Assembly (NCBI GenBank): GCA_029339195.1
Contig: JAPTJF010000227.1
Location: 1 to 64,000, forward strand
Source of the DNA: Micractinium sp. NFX-FRZ
Taxonomy: Eukaryota > Chlorophyta > Trebouxiophyceae > Chlorellales > Chlorellaceae
Direction of reading: 5' to 3'
Length of the DNA stretch: 64,000 bases
The notes under the pieces were generated by a model. It was not told where the DNA came from. It did no database searches and saw only the letters and a program-made list of their open reading frames with translations. Shown here piece after piece: positions 1-12,508 of this stretch. The stretch's first letter is position 1. Every line of letters starts with the position of its first letter. The translations under genes were made by a program, and so were the position numbers.

Positions 1-80
1 GAAGCCTACCGATAGGAGGCCTTTACCACGTCCCAGTTTCGTCAACCCACGCCTAAGGGAGTACATTTCCTTTCCTTAGT

Positions 81-170
81 GGAGAGGAGCGGCGGGGGCT
101 TAGCGGTAGTGGAGAGGAGCGGCGGGGGCTTAGGGGTAGTGGAGAGGAGCGGCGGGGGCTTAGGGGTAGT
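81..170. repeat. 30-bp tandem repeat, three copies
   Basis: Three consecutive 30-base units begin at 81, 111 and 141. Each starts with ggagaggagc and ends in ggtagt. Copies two and three match each other, and copy one differs by a single base (tagcgg against tagggg). Confidence 0.95.
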
Positions 171-183
171 GCAGACGCACGGC

Positions 184-545
184 GTTCACAACATCAACCC
201 GGCCCAGGCACTGGGCGTTGAGCGGGTTCGTTGCGGAAGTTGGAGGTGTGGTCCCCAAGGGAGCCCAGGCCACAACCATCTGGTTGATGCACGACGAGCG
301 GGCCCAGTCAGGAAGGCACGGGGCCCCGAGATGGAATTGCAGCCGGGGAGTGGGCTGGTGAGGTGCATCAACCCGGTTGATGCATCGGCCATCAGCCCGG
401 CAGCGAGAACGCTATTCTCACATGCCCTCCCCTCCTCCCCCACCCCCCCGTTCACAACATCAACCTGGTCCATGCACCAGGCGGTGGGCGGGTGCATTGC
501 GGAAGGTGGTGCGGGTTGGAGGGCCGGCTGCCACACGGGCACGCC
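184..545. repeat. degenerate direct repeat, two copies about 267 bp apart
   Basis: The segment from about 184 to 255 and the segment from about 451 to 525 both start with gttcacaacatcaacc and then run in parallel with scattered differences, including a shared ttgcggaag. The word ggttgatgca or its complement also occurs near 287 and 364-384 between the copies. This looks like a decayed local duplication, not a gene. Confidence 0.6.
364..384. repeat. 21-bp perfect palindrome
   Basis: Two perfectly complementary 10-base arms, tgcatcaacc and ggttgatgca, are separated by one base. It sits between the two copies of the degenerate direct repeat. No function can be read from it; a binding site or the remnant of a repeat unit are both possible. 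Confidence 0.8.
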
Positions 546-1440
546 CCACAAATTAAGAGACCCCTTCGCAAGAAAGTGAACACGTCATCCACCAACCATG
601 CCTCCGGCATCACTACTTTGATCACAATCGAATACACCTTTGAAGGCAGGCAACGCTGGCCTTTGGAAGCAAGTTGCTTTATGGGCTGGTCGGTTTACAT
701 CTGTTGTTCCATTCCTCGGCACTTTGCGATTCACGCCGGGCAAGCACAAATGGCGCATGTGTGTTGCATGAGCCACCGGGTGATGGGAGGGATGCGGTAA
801 AGGTAGTCAAAGGGAAGGGAAAGAAGCGCCCAAGGGCAGGGTAGGGCGGGGGCTTCACAGCAGGGGGGCGAAGAGTGTGTCAGCGGAGCGCTCAACAAAC
901 AACACATTGGGGCAATGCGCCTGCAAGGGTTGGGCAGGCGCCAGCAGCCAAAACTGGAGAGAGGGTAGGAACGGAGAGGGGGCAGCGCGGGAAAAGGGGG
1001 AGTGCATGAAACTAGCTATGGAGAGTCGGGAAGGTGAGAACAAAACAGAAAGGAGGGGAGACGGGAGGACTGCACTGGAGCACAGGCAAACGCACGCAAG
1101 GTGGAGTAGGGGAGCGAGGGCAGCGTGGCGAGAGCACAAGCAAGGTCGAGGGGGGCAAGCTGCCTCGGCCCCCGCCTCGGGAGGTCGGGGGGGGGGCGGG
1201 GCAAGCAACAAGCAAGCAAGGTGCAGCGAGGCGAGCCTGTGCAGACAAGCGGGCAAGGATGGAGGAGGGGAGCACGCGGGGGGGCTGCAGTGCGGCGTGG
1301 CATAGCTGGGCTGGCATAGTCAGCAGCCAAGAGCTAGCCAACTGCGTGCCAACTGGCATGGCAAGGCGTTGTCAGTGCTGAGGGGCCCACTCAGAGGCCT
1401 TTTTCAAGAGGGCTTTGCTCGCTAAGAAGTACGGCGCTCC

Positions 1441-2576
1441 TCACAACAACACCGCCTGCAGTCCATACTTCTCAGCCAGCTCTCCAAGCTTCCCGGCATC
1501 CTCGCGGTCCTGCTGCGGCATAAAGGCGGCCACCTGCTCGCCCGCGGCGGCCCACGCCTCCTTGGCCGCCTCAGCTCCCTTGAGCTCAACCACCTTCTGC
1601 AGGAGGGAGCCCAGCGTCTTGGCAGCGCCGCCGCCACCCACCAGCATCGTGTCCTCGCCCTCCTGCAGACAGGGGGACAGGGTGGGAGTGTTTGGAATCA
1701 GGCAGGATGCGCTGCTGCAGCGTCGGCTGGCTCCAATGGCACCTGTGCATGCATCCCTCCTCACCAGGAGGCTACAGCAGGCATGGCAGGCACGGCAGGC
1801 ACGGCAGGCACAGCGGGCGCAGCAGGCAGGCAGGCTGGCACAATTCGCCAGCGCCGGTGCGGGGGCCACGGGTGCCAGCGAGGTGTTGGCTGCTGGCAGG
1901 CAAGGCGGGGCCCGCGCCTCACCTCGATCTCGTCTGGGTTTGCGTCTGCGGTGCGGATGTGCTGCGCAAGCACCTGGAGGCTCGCGCCCTCGGCGGCCAC
2001 CAGCTCGCCCAGCATGGCGCCCACCTGCAGGAGATCACGGAGAGCGAGGGGGGCGGGGCGGGTGAGCAGGGTGGCAAGGGGCAAGGGCATGCGGAAAGAG
2101 CTGGCAGAACATAGCAGCCTCGCTGCCTGCGCTGCCCTCCTGCCCTGTCTGCCTTGTATTCTGCTGCTGCCGCCAGGTAGGCCAGGCCGCAGCCCCAGGC
2201 TGGGCCACTGCCCAGCCCCCGCCACATCGAGCAACCCTGCCAGTGCCTTGCGCTGCCGCACCTGCAGCGGCGCCTTGGGCACATCCACTGCCAGGTCGTC
2301 CAGCTGGTCCAGCAGCTGGCGGGCGCCTGCCTCAACGTCAGCGGGCTGCGGGGAGCGGGAACATTGGGGGGAGCAGCGAATGAGGAGGCGGAAATGAGCA
2401 CACACGGGGTAAGGGAGGGTGCAGGAGGGAGCAGCGCAGGCCAACGGCACGGCGCGGGACTGTGGCGCCCTTCACCGCCAACTCAAACCACATCCCTCGT
2501 GTCCACCGCCCTGTACTCATACCACCCACCCAGCACCACCTACCTCTAGCAGTCCCTCCTGGGCATAGGAGCGCAA

Positions 2577-2617
<41 letters not shown>

Positions 2618-5600
2618 CTCTCTCTCTCTCCTGATACTTGGCACAACGCACCTTGAGCACGCCCTCCTGGGCGCAAGAGCGCAGCAGCTGGCCCAACATC
2701 TCCCAGTCGGTGCCCTTGCTCTCCAGGCTGGTCGTCAGCATGCTCTCAAACATGCCAGGCACCTCGGCGCCCGCATCAACCAGCTCCCTGCAGGCAGAGG
2801 TAGGCCGGGGGGTAGCACACGAGCTGGGTGAGGTGACCGGCAGCAAGCAGACGAGAGAAGGGGCGTCCCTTGCCGCTGGAGGTACGCCAGCAGTGCTAGG
2901 CTGTGATATGCTGTGTGCACAGAGCTCTCGCCTCGCAGCCCTGCTCAGCCACGGCACTCAGGTCGCCAGTGCCAAGACCAGAGCCAGGTCCCACCAACTC
3001 ACTTGACGCATATGGTGGCCTCCTTGACGTCCTTTGTGTTGAACAGCTCAGCCAGCAGGCCCTTGGCCTTGGCCGCCACCTGCTCAGCAGGCAGCCCAGC
3101 AGGCGCAGCAGGCGCGGGGGCAGGCTTCTCCGCCTCTGCCGCCGCCGCCGCCGCCTTCTCCCGCTGCTCGCCCTGCTCCGCCGCCTCGCGGCGCGCGGGC
3201 GGCTGAGGCGGGCCCTGCGTGCGCCCAGAAGCGCTGCGCTCCGGCGGGCCGGATGCAGAGCTAGGCCTGGTGGGGTGGGGTGGCAGGCGGGGCAGCAGCA
3301 GTGCGTGAGCTCGGGGGTGGGGCGGCAAAGTTGCAAGGGTGGGGCAGGGCGGAGGCGGAAGCAGGCGCTGCGGCCATGGCGGCAAGTAGATGCACAGCAA
3401 GCACAGAATGGGGAGAGGATGGGGGTGAAGTGGGGGAATGTCCCTGCACGAACAAGTCACAGGTCAGGCCTATTGAGGGAGGCCGCCAGCGTGCCATGTG
3501 CCCTGGTATCTGCTCTAGCAAATCTTCCCAAAGATGTGGCGCTACAGGCCCCCCAAAGGGGGGCAGCGCCCCACCCTGACAAGTTTGCAGTGGTGCATTG
3601 CGTGTGCATGTGCTGGCATGTGTTTGCGTCGTTGGCAAGCGTGCAGGCGCAGCAAGGGCGGCGGGCAGTGGCCTGGCGGCCAGCAGATGGCAGGCAGCGT
3701 GCCGCACCTGTCGCCGGCGCGCTGCGGGCCGGGGCGGCCGCCCGGCCGGAAGCTGCGCTCGCCGCCGGGCCCCAGGAAGTCGTTCCCACTGGGCACGCGA
3801 GCCATCGCGCGGATGGGGGCGTCCACACGGTTGTCAAAGGGAGGGCGCCTGGGGGAGGAGGGTGGGGGGGCATGGGTGCAGGGTGAGGTGCGGCATGCGC
3901 TTGGGAGGGTAGCACACCAAACAGCGCTGCAAATGTGGACTCTGAGCCTCTCCTCCCCACACCGATGGGCACCGCCCGCGCCTGCCGCCCCGGCACTGCC
4001 CTCTCCCCCTCACCTCTCCCGCTCGGGGGGGCCGCCCCGTGGGCCGCCGCGCTGGAAGTCCCCGCGCCCGCTCTGCTGCCGGTCCATCGCTGCCGACCGG
4101 CTGCGCTTGAGCGCCTCCTCCCGGTGGATCTCCTCAATCGTCTTGGGGCCCTCAGCCTGTGGGGGAGGACGGGGGGCGTAGGCAGGAGCGTGTGGGTGAG
4201 GAGGGATGAGGAGGGAAGGGTGCGGGATGGACAGCGGGACTTGTGGCGCTGGCAGCCCGGGAGCATCGCCGCTGCCGGAGAGCAGCAGCCCTGCTCGCCT
4301 CCTACGAACTTGCCCCCTCTCGTCTTCGCCTGCCTTTTGCCTCCACTGGGCACCCATCCCCTTGCACCAGCCTGACGCCTCACATGAACTTAGGCCCCCC
4401 CAGCCCCGCCCGCTCACCTCCTTGCGCGGCCTCCACCGGTTGCGCCGCTGCTCAATGAGGTCGACAAGCATGAAGCGGTGGCGGGAGTCGAGGGCGGCCT
4501 CGTTGCCCGCCAGCATCTCAATGCGCGAGAAGTAGACGTTCATCACGTCCTGCCATGCCAGGGTGGGGGGAATCGTGTGGGAACCGTGAGGAGACTCTTA
4601 GCGCGGGACGGGTTGGTGGTGGTGCTGGTGTTGGGTGGGCGGAGCAAGCAGGCGGTGCAGAGCATAATGTATGTGCAGGGGTGCACAGCCAAGGGAGCAA
4701 GGCGTGCAGCGTCAGCAATCACACACACACACACACACTCGTGCGCATAAGCCCCTCCCCCGCCGGTATGCCGCCCCCCCCCCACCCTCCCCCGCACCTT
4801 GGTCATGGCCGGCTTGCCCGAGTTGTTGAAGTTCTTGACCTGCTTGGTGGAGGCGTCCAGGATGCCACCCACGGTGGCCAGCAGCTTGCACATGCACTCC
4901 ACGTCCTCGGGCTTGGGGTTGGACACCTGCGGGGGGGAAGGGGGAGCAGGGGAGCGGAAGAAAAGGAGCAACGGTTCAGAGGGGGCAGTGCAGGGGGTGG
5001 ATGCAGGGGGCCAGTGCACGTGGCCCCAATGCAGTGGGGGCGCACAGGGCAGGGCGTCCCATGGCGGGCAGGCAGGCAGGCAGGCTGCGGAGGCCCCAGC
5101 ATGCCACCATCTTCACTACCTTCTCCACCACCCACCCCTGCCCCCCTCACCTCCTCCAGCAGCTGCTTGATACACGTGTGCATCACAGTCTCTGTCAGCA
5201 CGCCCTTCCTGCAGGGTGGGGGCAGGCAGGGCAGGGCGGGCTGAGGTCAGCGGCCTGGGAGCGTGGGCGAGGCGGGCCTGGCGGGCTGTGCCCCAGCGCA
5301 GCTGCGATCCTGCTCGTCTATGCGGCTCTGGCCAGCGCGCCTACCAATCTTTAGCCAGCCAACCAGCCAGCCAGCCATATCTACCCGGTAGGTCGCGTTC
5401 CGTCCTCGCCCCATCTCTTCTTCCCACCCGAGGCTGCCTCCCTTGCCTGTTGTCCCCCACTCACTTGAAGAGCTGGCCGACAAAGACGATGTTGCCCAGC
5501 ATGCGCTTGCGCGCCTGCAGCTCAGCCATCGCAATGCGCCGCTCCTCCTTGCGACGCGCCAGGTCGGCCTTCTTGGCGGCAGCCTCTGCGGGTGGGGGCA

Positions 5601-8600
5601 CATGCGTGGGGCGGCCGAGTGTTGAGTCGGAATGGGGCAGGCACAGAGAAAAAGATGGGTGGGCGAAGTGAAGGCCGGCAGCCCCGCCTTCTTGTCAGGT
5701 GCCTGTGGTGCGCAGAGAGAAGGCTGGGTGGGTGGGTAGTGCAGAGGCGGGCAGCTCTGCCTTCCTGGCGGCCACGGGATGCACGGAAGCACGGGTGAGG
5801 AGCTAGACAAAAGCGGGGGGACCAGATTGGCAGCGGGGTGGCCAGACCAGCAATGACCTTGGGTGCGGTCATGTAGCTCGGCTCAGCGCTCACTCAGCCC
5901 CCCCCCCTGTGTACTAGACCCAGCAGCAGCGCTCCTTCCGCCCGGGCGACGTCCTGGCGTGCACCCCTCAGTCCCTGCCTCTCCGAACCCTGCCCCCGGG
6001 TGCCTACCTGCGTCAAGCTTGGCCTTTGCCTCGTCCACCACCTCGCCCTCCTCCTTCTCCTCAGCCTTCTCCTCCTCAGGCTTGTCCTCCTCAGGCTTGT
6101 CCTCCTCCTCCTCCTTCTCCTCCTCATCCTCCTGCGGGGGTGGCGGGCCGGCAGGGTGGGCGGAAGGTCAATACAGGGAGAGGGACGAGGGTGGGCGGGG
6201 GGACCGGAGTGCTGCACCCTTGCATCATGCGGCCCTGCTTTACCGCCAGACAGCCTCGGCCTCGCGATGAACCCCCCTCCTCCTTCTCCCCTGCCCCCAC
6301 ACCCTTCACACCGCGCCCCAGTCCAACCCACCCGCCCACCCACCTGCGCGCCTGCGCCTGCTTTTCATGCGCCGCATCCTCATCTCGTCCCCACACTGCA
6401 CCAGGCACATGCCAGCCCCAACCGCCCATGCACCCGCCAGCCCTCAATCCGCCGCCTCACCTGCGCCTCCTCCGCCGGCGGCGCCTCCCCCTTCTCCTTG
6501 GCGTGCTTCTCGCGCTCGCTCACAGCCTTCATGGCGGTCACACCAGCCTCAAACTCCTCCTGCAGGCAGGCAGGCGGGCGCAGGAAAGAAGGAGGCGCGG
6601 CAGGGTGAGGATTGGGAGGCAGGGTGGCAGGGGAGCGCCGCAGCAACAGCAGCAGAGCACGCAGGTCGGCAAAACACGCCACACGACCAGCCAGGCGCAG
6701 GACCAACGCTGCGCCAAGCCTGCGCCGCCCTCCGCCTGTCCGCCCCTCCAAATCCTGGGCCCTCTCAACACCCCGCCCAGCCCCGCGCATCCCGTCCCCA
6801 CCTGGCACTTGTTGAGCAGCGTGCGCCTGAACTGCACGTCGTTGCCTTCCTCGTCCTTGAGGCTGGGCAGCGCGGGGTTGAGCGAGGCCACCAGGTCGGC
6901 GTACAGCTCAGCAAAGTGGGTCTCCGTCAGCGCCTTGTCAAAGATCTGGTTGATGAAGCCGCTCAGCGTCACCGCCAGCTTGCGCTCGTTGATCACCTCG
7001 ACAATCTGTGGGTGAACAACACAACAACACATCAGGGGGGTGGGGGCGGGGAGGTGGTGAGGCAGAGGGCAGGGGAGCCAGGGCAGCGGGCAGAGGGCAG
7101 AGGGCAGGGAGAGCCAGGGGAGCGGCAGGGGAGGCAGGGGAGGGGTGAAGGAGAGGGGCCGAGGGCATCCACCACGACAGACCACGTCAGCGCAACTGTG
7201 CTGTGTGCAAGAGAAAGTACCCTGGCCCCAGCCACCCGGCCGCTCTCTAACAGGTATAGACGACACGGCCAAAGCTGCAAGTGGCGGGCGGCACATAACA
7301 ACCAGATGCCACCTGTGTATTTGAACAGCCATATCAGCAGCACCCACCTGGCCGGTGATCTTGGCAAAGTTGTCCTTGGTGATCTTGTTGAGCAGCGACT
7401 TGAGGCGCTTCTGGGCCTGCTCCTCGGCGGGGTCGTCCGTGCGGGTGGCGCCCACCTGGCAGGCGGGGAGGGGAGGAGGCAGGCAGGCAGGGGAAGGTGT
7501 GAGCACAGCATCTGTGGCTGGAAGCATGGGGATATGGGGGGCATGGGGGAGGGCAGGGTGTGAGCGCAGCACTGTTGCTGGTGGGCAGCGGGGCGCATCA
7601 CAACGTCCGGCGCGGCACTGTGAGGCCGCGTGCAGACGCAATGCACCCGGTGGCCAATTCAGCCCACCCCCAGCACAGCCCTGCCCCGCCCCAACATAAG
7701 ACCCGCGCCCCACCTTGTACGCGGCCTCCGTCTTGTGCAGGCGTCCCAGGGGGCCGGAGGACATGTGCATGCCCGGGGGCGGGCCGCGCCCGCCGCCACG
7801 GCGGTCGTCATAACCTCCCTGCTGCATGCCGGGCATGGGGGGCAGCGGCTTGCCGCGCTCCCACTGGTCTGCCTCGGCGCCGCCGCGGCGGCCGCTGGGC
7901 TGGCGGCCCAGCCGGGGGTCGGGGCCGCCGCGCATGCCGGGCGGGGGGCCGCCAGGCATGGGGCCTGCAGGGAGGCGGGAGGAACGTGGTAAGGTGGGTG
8001 AGAATGAAGCAAAGGGGTTGCAGATAGCAGGTGTGTTGGGCAGGCGGGCAGGGTTCAGCAGTTGATGGAGAAGGCCGGCATGGTGGGCTGCGCTGTGCTC
8101 CCTTGGGCAGCAAGTGGTGCATACGCCTCAGGAAGCGCTGGCGTATGCAGGCTCTGCCCGCCTGCTCGCCCAGCTTGGCACCCAGCAAGGCGTCCTTCCC
8201 AACCCCCGCTTCTGCCGCACCCAACCCCCGCACATCCCTCCCTCCCGCCCCGCCCTCCCCACCCCAGAACCCACCCGAAGGCATGCGCCCGCTCTGCCAG
8301 CGCTCGTCGCCGCCAAAGTTGCCCGCGCCGCGCCCGCCGCCGCCGCCGCCGCCGCCTCCGCGGCCGCCCATGGGGGGCATGGGCGGCATGTTCTCGCGGG
8401 ACAGCTGCTTGAACGTCTCGGCCTCGATGCCCTTGGGGATGTCTGCACACAAACAGAACAGAACAGTGCACACGAGTGTGGGCGGAGTATGTGATAGCAC
8501 GTTCTTTTCACAGAGATTTCAGCCTCAATGTGCTTGCGCACGGGTGCAGGCAGGAGGGGCAAGGTGGGTGGAGGTGGGTGGGACGACCTGCGGGGAGGGA

Positions 8601-11600
8601 GGGGAGTGCACCAGGGTGAGAGGGCTGGGTGAGGTGCGGAGCCAGCAAGGGGCACGGGCGGGTGTGGCTGGCCAGGCAGCAGGGGCGGGGTGCTGCCTTT
8701 CTCCCATCCCACGCCTTGCACAGACACATGTAGGGATGCAGGGCCGAGGATGCCGGCCACGCCCAAGTGCTGCCGCTTCCAGTACCCACCCAGGCAGCCT
8801 GTTGTGCAGGGTCGCAGCACTCTCAACCAGCCCTTGGCAAAGCCACCACTCTGCCCATCCCATGCCCAAGCCCGCCAACACATGTGTGCATGCCCGTGTA
8901 ACAGGGCCAGCCACCCACCGTGGCACTTGTTGCCGTAGTAGAAGAGGAACGTGTTGTCGTACCGCTTCCGCCCGCTGGCATCCGCCTCAAAGCCTGCGGG
9001 CAGGAGTGGCACGCGGGGGGGCAGGGGGTGGAGATGAGAAGCTGTGAGTAAGCGCAGGCGCAGGGAGCAGGCAGCTGCGCAGCGCCCGCACACCACCTGC
9101 TGTGGGGCCCTGGCACAACCCAGCCCAGCAGCGCCGCCGTTGCTGGGCAGAGGCACGTCCGCCGCCTGCCCTCCCTACCCCCGTCTCCCCCCAAGCCACC
9201 CAGCGGCCCCCCACCTGTGGGCGGCTCAATGTCCTCCTCCTCCTCCTCTGCCGCCTCGCCGTCCTCTCCATCCTCGACCTCCCCGTCCTCCATGGCCGCA
9301 GAGGAGAAGGGGCTGATCTGGGGGGAGCCCTCAGCTGCCGACGCCTCCTCAGCGGGTGCGCCTGCCTGCTGCTCCGCAGCCGCAAACCCGGTGCTCTTCT
9401 CAGCAGGCTCGGCGGCAGTGGCAGCGGCAGCGGCAGCAGCGGGGGCAGCGGCGGCGGCCACGGCCGCAGCCGCCTCCTTGGCAGCAGCAGCCTCCTTGGC
9501 AGCAGCCGCCTCCTTGGCAGCAGCGGCGTCCTTGGCAGCAGTGGCCTCCTTGGCTGCTGCAGCCTCCTTGGCAGCAGCAGCCTCCTTGGCAGCGGCGGCG
9601 TCCTTGGCAGCAGCGGCATCCTTGGCCGCGGCGTCCTTGGCTGCGGCAGCGTCCTCCTCAGCCTTCTTCTTGGCCGCTGCTGCAGCCGCCGCCTCCTCCT
9701 CTGCACGCTTCTTGGCTGCAGCCTCCTCCTCAGCCTGCATAGCGCGCATGCGAGTGCACGTTGGCAACGCAGCATCCTGCCGGCTTCCACCATCCGCCGT
9801 CCCTGCCCAGGCTGGCTGGTTCGTGCTCATGCAGGCAGGGGCCGCCAGGGGACGCACGCAGCAGCAGCAGCGGCAGCAGCGGCAGCACAGCAAAGCCAGC
9901 CCTAACCCGGAAGCACCCGCGCCTGGCGCAGAGTTCCCACACGGCATGCTGTGCCTGTCGTCCCCAGCAGCACAGGACATGCCAGCGCTGCGCAGCCCCC
10001 GCACCTTGCGCTTGGCATCCTCTGCCGCCTTCTTGGCAGCCTCCTCCTCGGCACGCTTCTTGGCAGCCGCCTCGTCAGCGGCACGCTTCTTCTCCTCCTC
10101 AGCCTGCGGGTGCGAGCGGGGGCAGGCAGGGTAGGGCAGAACAGATAAGCAGGTGAAGTGGCCCGGCGGCACAGGCAGACGAGGCCTGCAGCCCAGGCAT
10201 GGCTGGCACGTGGGCATGCACGGCTGTAACACACAGGGGCATTCGCGGCAGAGCAGAAAGAAGCACCTGGGCCAGCCTGCCGCCTGGTGGAATGCGTGGC
10301 ACCCCTGCTGGGGCCCGCCACCCGTGAACCCTCTGCCCCCGCCGCCTCCGCCCGCCCACCTTGCGCTTGGCCTCCTCCTCAGCCCGCTTCTTGGCCGCCG
10401 CCTCCTCAGCCACCTTGCGCGCCGCCTCCTCCTCTGCACGCTTCTTGGCTGCCGCCTCCTCAGCGGCCCGCTTCACCTCTGCCGGGTCCTTCAACAGCTT
10501 CTCCTTGAAGGAGGGGCCGGAGCCCCACTTGGCAGCAGGCGCAGCGGGCGCCGGCGGGGCAGCAACCACGGCCTTCTCAGCCGAAGCCGCAGCAGCGGGG
10601 GCAGCCGCAGCAGCGGGGGCAGCGGGGGCAGCAGGCTTCTCGGCAGCAGCTGGCTTGTCCGCGGCGGGCGCCGGCGCAGGAGCCGCCGCCTCAGCCGCAG
10701 GCGCCGCCTTCTCGGCGGGGGCAGCGGGCGCGGCGGGCGCAGCCGTCGCCTCCTTCTCGGCCGGCTTGGGCTTGGACAGCGCAGCTGCAGCCGCAGCCTC
10801 AGCCGCCGCCTTGGTTTGCCCAGCCTTGACAACCTCGGCGGCGGTCTTGGGCGCAGACGAAGCAGCCGCCGCAGCCGCAGCCGCAGGGGCGGCCGCCGGC
10901 TCGGCAGCAGGCTTCTTTTCTGCTGCTGGGGCCGGAGCCGCTGCCGCAGCGGGCGCCGCGGGCTTGGCGGCGGGAGCGGGGCCCTTCTTGTCAGCCGGCT
11001 TGGCGGCTGCGGCGGCCGGCGCTGCGGCTGCCTGCCCTCCCGCCAGTGGCTTGGTCAGGTCGAGCACCTGGTGCGTGGTGGGGTCCTCTATCCGCAGGAT
11101 CTTGCGCTCCTGCAGGGGGCCGGGGACAGAATGGGGTGGGAGGCTCAGCAGGGGAGGTAGGAAGGTCACAGAGCGGGACTCGTGAACAGAGGGAGCCGGC
11201 GGGCAGGCGGCAGTGCACGGGGGGCCCAGGTCCAGCGGCAGAGCGCCAGTTGTTGCCATGCATGATGCTGCCTCCTGCAGACCACACCGCTCCACGCTGC
11301 GCACGGCCGGGCCCAGATGCAAGCAACCGCAGTACACAGCACTGACTATGAACGCCACGAGCCTGCCCAGTGCACACTCACCCGCGGGGGGGTGGCCGCA
11401 GGGGCCGCCTTGGGGCCGCCAGCTGCTGCGGCATAGTGACCACCGCCGCCACCCGGCTGCCCACTGGGCGCACCAACCATGCCGCCAGAGCCGCCAGGCA
11501 TGCCCTGCTGCCCGCCGGCGCCAGCCTGCATGGCTGCCTGCATGCCAGCGGCTGCGGGGTTCATGCCGTACTGCCCGTACTGGGCATTCTGCCATGCGGC

Positions 11601-12085
11601 CTGGGGGTATGTCGGCTGGAAGTAGGCGCCGCCACCGGGCATGCCGCCCATTCCGTACATCATGCCTCCCATCCCGGGGCCAAAGGTGGCTGCGCCGGGG
11701 TTCATGCTGAAGCCGGGGGCCATGCCGTACTGCAGGCAGGCAGTAAGGCAGCAGCAGCATTGTAAGGCGGCAGGCAGGCAGGCGGGGTGGCGGCGGCAGA
11801 GCACAAAAGCCAGCAACCGCACGCATCCTGCTGCTTTGCCAAACGCACGTGCACCCATGCATGCCGCTTGCTCCCCACAGGCTGCTGCACAGCGTTCACT
11901 AAACGATGTGATCCATCCTCACACACCACAACCCGCCGCACCTGCTGCGGGTACATGCCAGCGTTGCCCATCATGGCGGGGTTGAGCCCCACGCCCGGCT
12001 GCTGCCCCTGGCCCTGAGGGCCGCGGCCCTGGCCACCACGAGGGCCGCCGCCGTGCTGCTGCCGTGCCGCCGCAGCCGCCTGCAT

Positions 12086-12130
<45 letters not shown>

Positions 12131-12468
12131 GGGGGGAGGCACACCCTGCGGAGGCACCATCACAGGCACCGCCGCAGCAGCTGCCGGCTTGGGGGCGCCG
12201 CCGGCAGCGGCCGCGGCGGCGTACCCGCCCGGTCGCTGCTGCTGCTGCTGCTGCTGCTGCGGGGGTGGCCCGCCAGCGGCGGGCATCAACGGCAGAGGCG
12301 CGCCGCTCTTGGGGCCGGCGCTGCCCTGCTGCTGCACCGCCACCGGCGCCGGGAGCGCCGCCTGCTGTGCTGGCTTTGCGGGCGCAGGCGCTGCGGGTGC
12401 CGGCTGCTCCTTGCTGACCACCTCAGTGGGGTCGATGTCTCCAAACTTGATGGAAGGCTGCCGCCCTG

Positions 12469-12508
<40 letters not shown>

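Larger units (their letters stand above)
1..1440. other. 3' flank of eIF4G, no gene recognised
   Basis: No convincing coding exon is visible on either strand. The open frames here lack family motifs, and several have no ATG. The stretch holds a 30-base tandem repeat, a degenerate direct repeat with a palindrome between the copies, and purine-rich DNA from 850 to 1300. It lies downstream of the minus-strand eIF4G stop codon, so part is probably its 3' untranslated region. The nearest minus-strand TGTAA that I noticed is at 695-699, about 740 bases past the stop, too far to be assigned with confidence. Confidence 0.5.

Noticed and set aside
79..579. Plus-strand frame with ERSGGGL repeats at the left edge
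   Set aside because: The frame opens at GTG and its periodicity is just the 30-base DNA tandem repeat. The reverse frame is equally open.
9217..10134. Plus-strand frame of about 305 codons rich in LAAAAS repeats
   Set aside because: It is the exact antisense of the AAAKE/AAAKD repeat and flanking exons of eIF4G, crosses eIF4G introns, and has no independent features.
10361..11185. Plus-strand Ala/Gly-rich frame of about 274 codons
   Set aside because: Antisense shadow of eIF4G exon 6, where the minus strand carries the conserved KILRIEDPTTHQ block.
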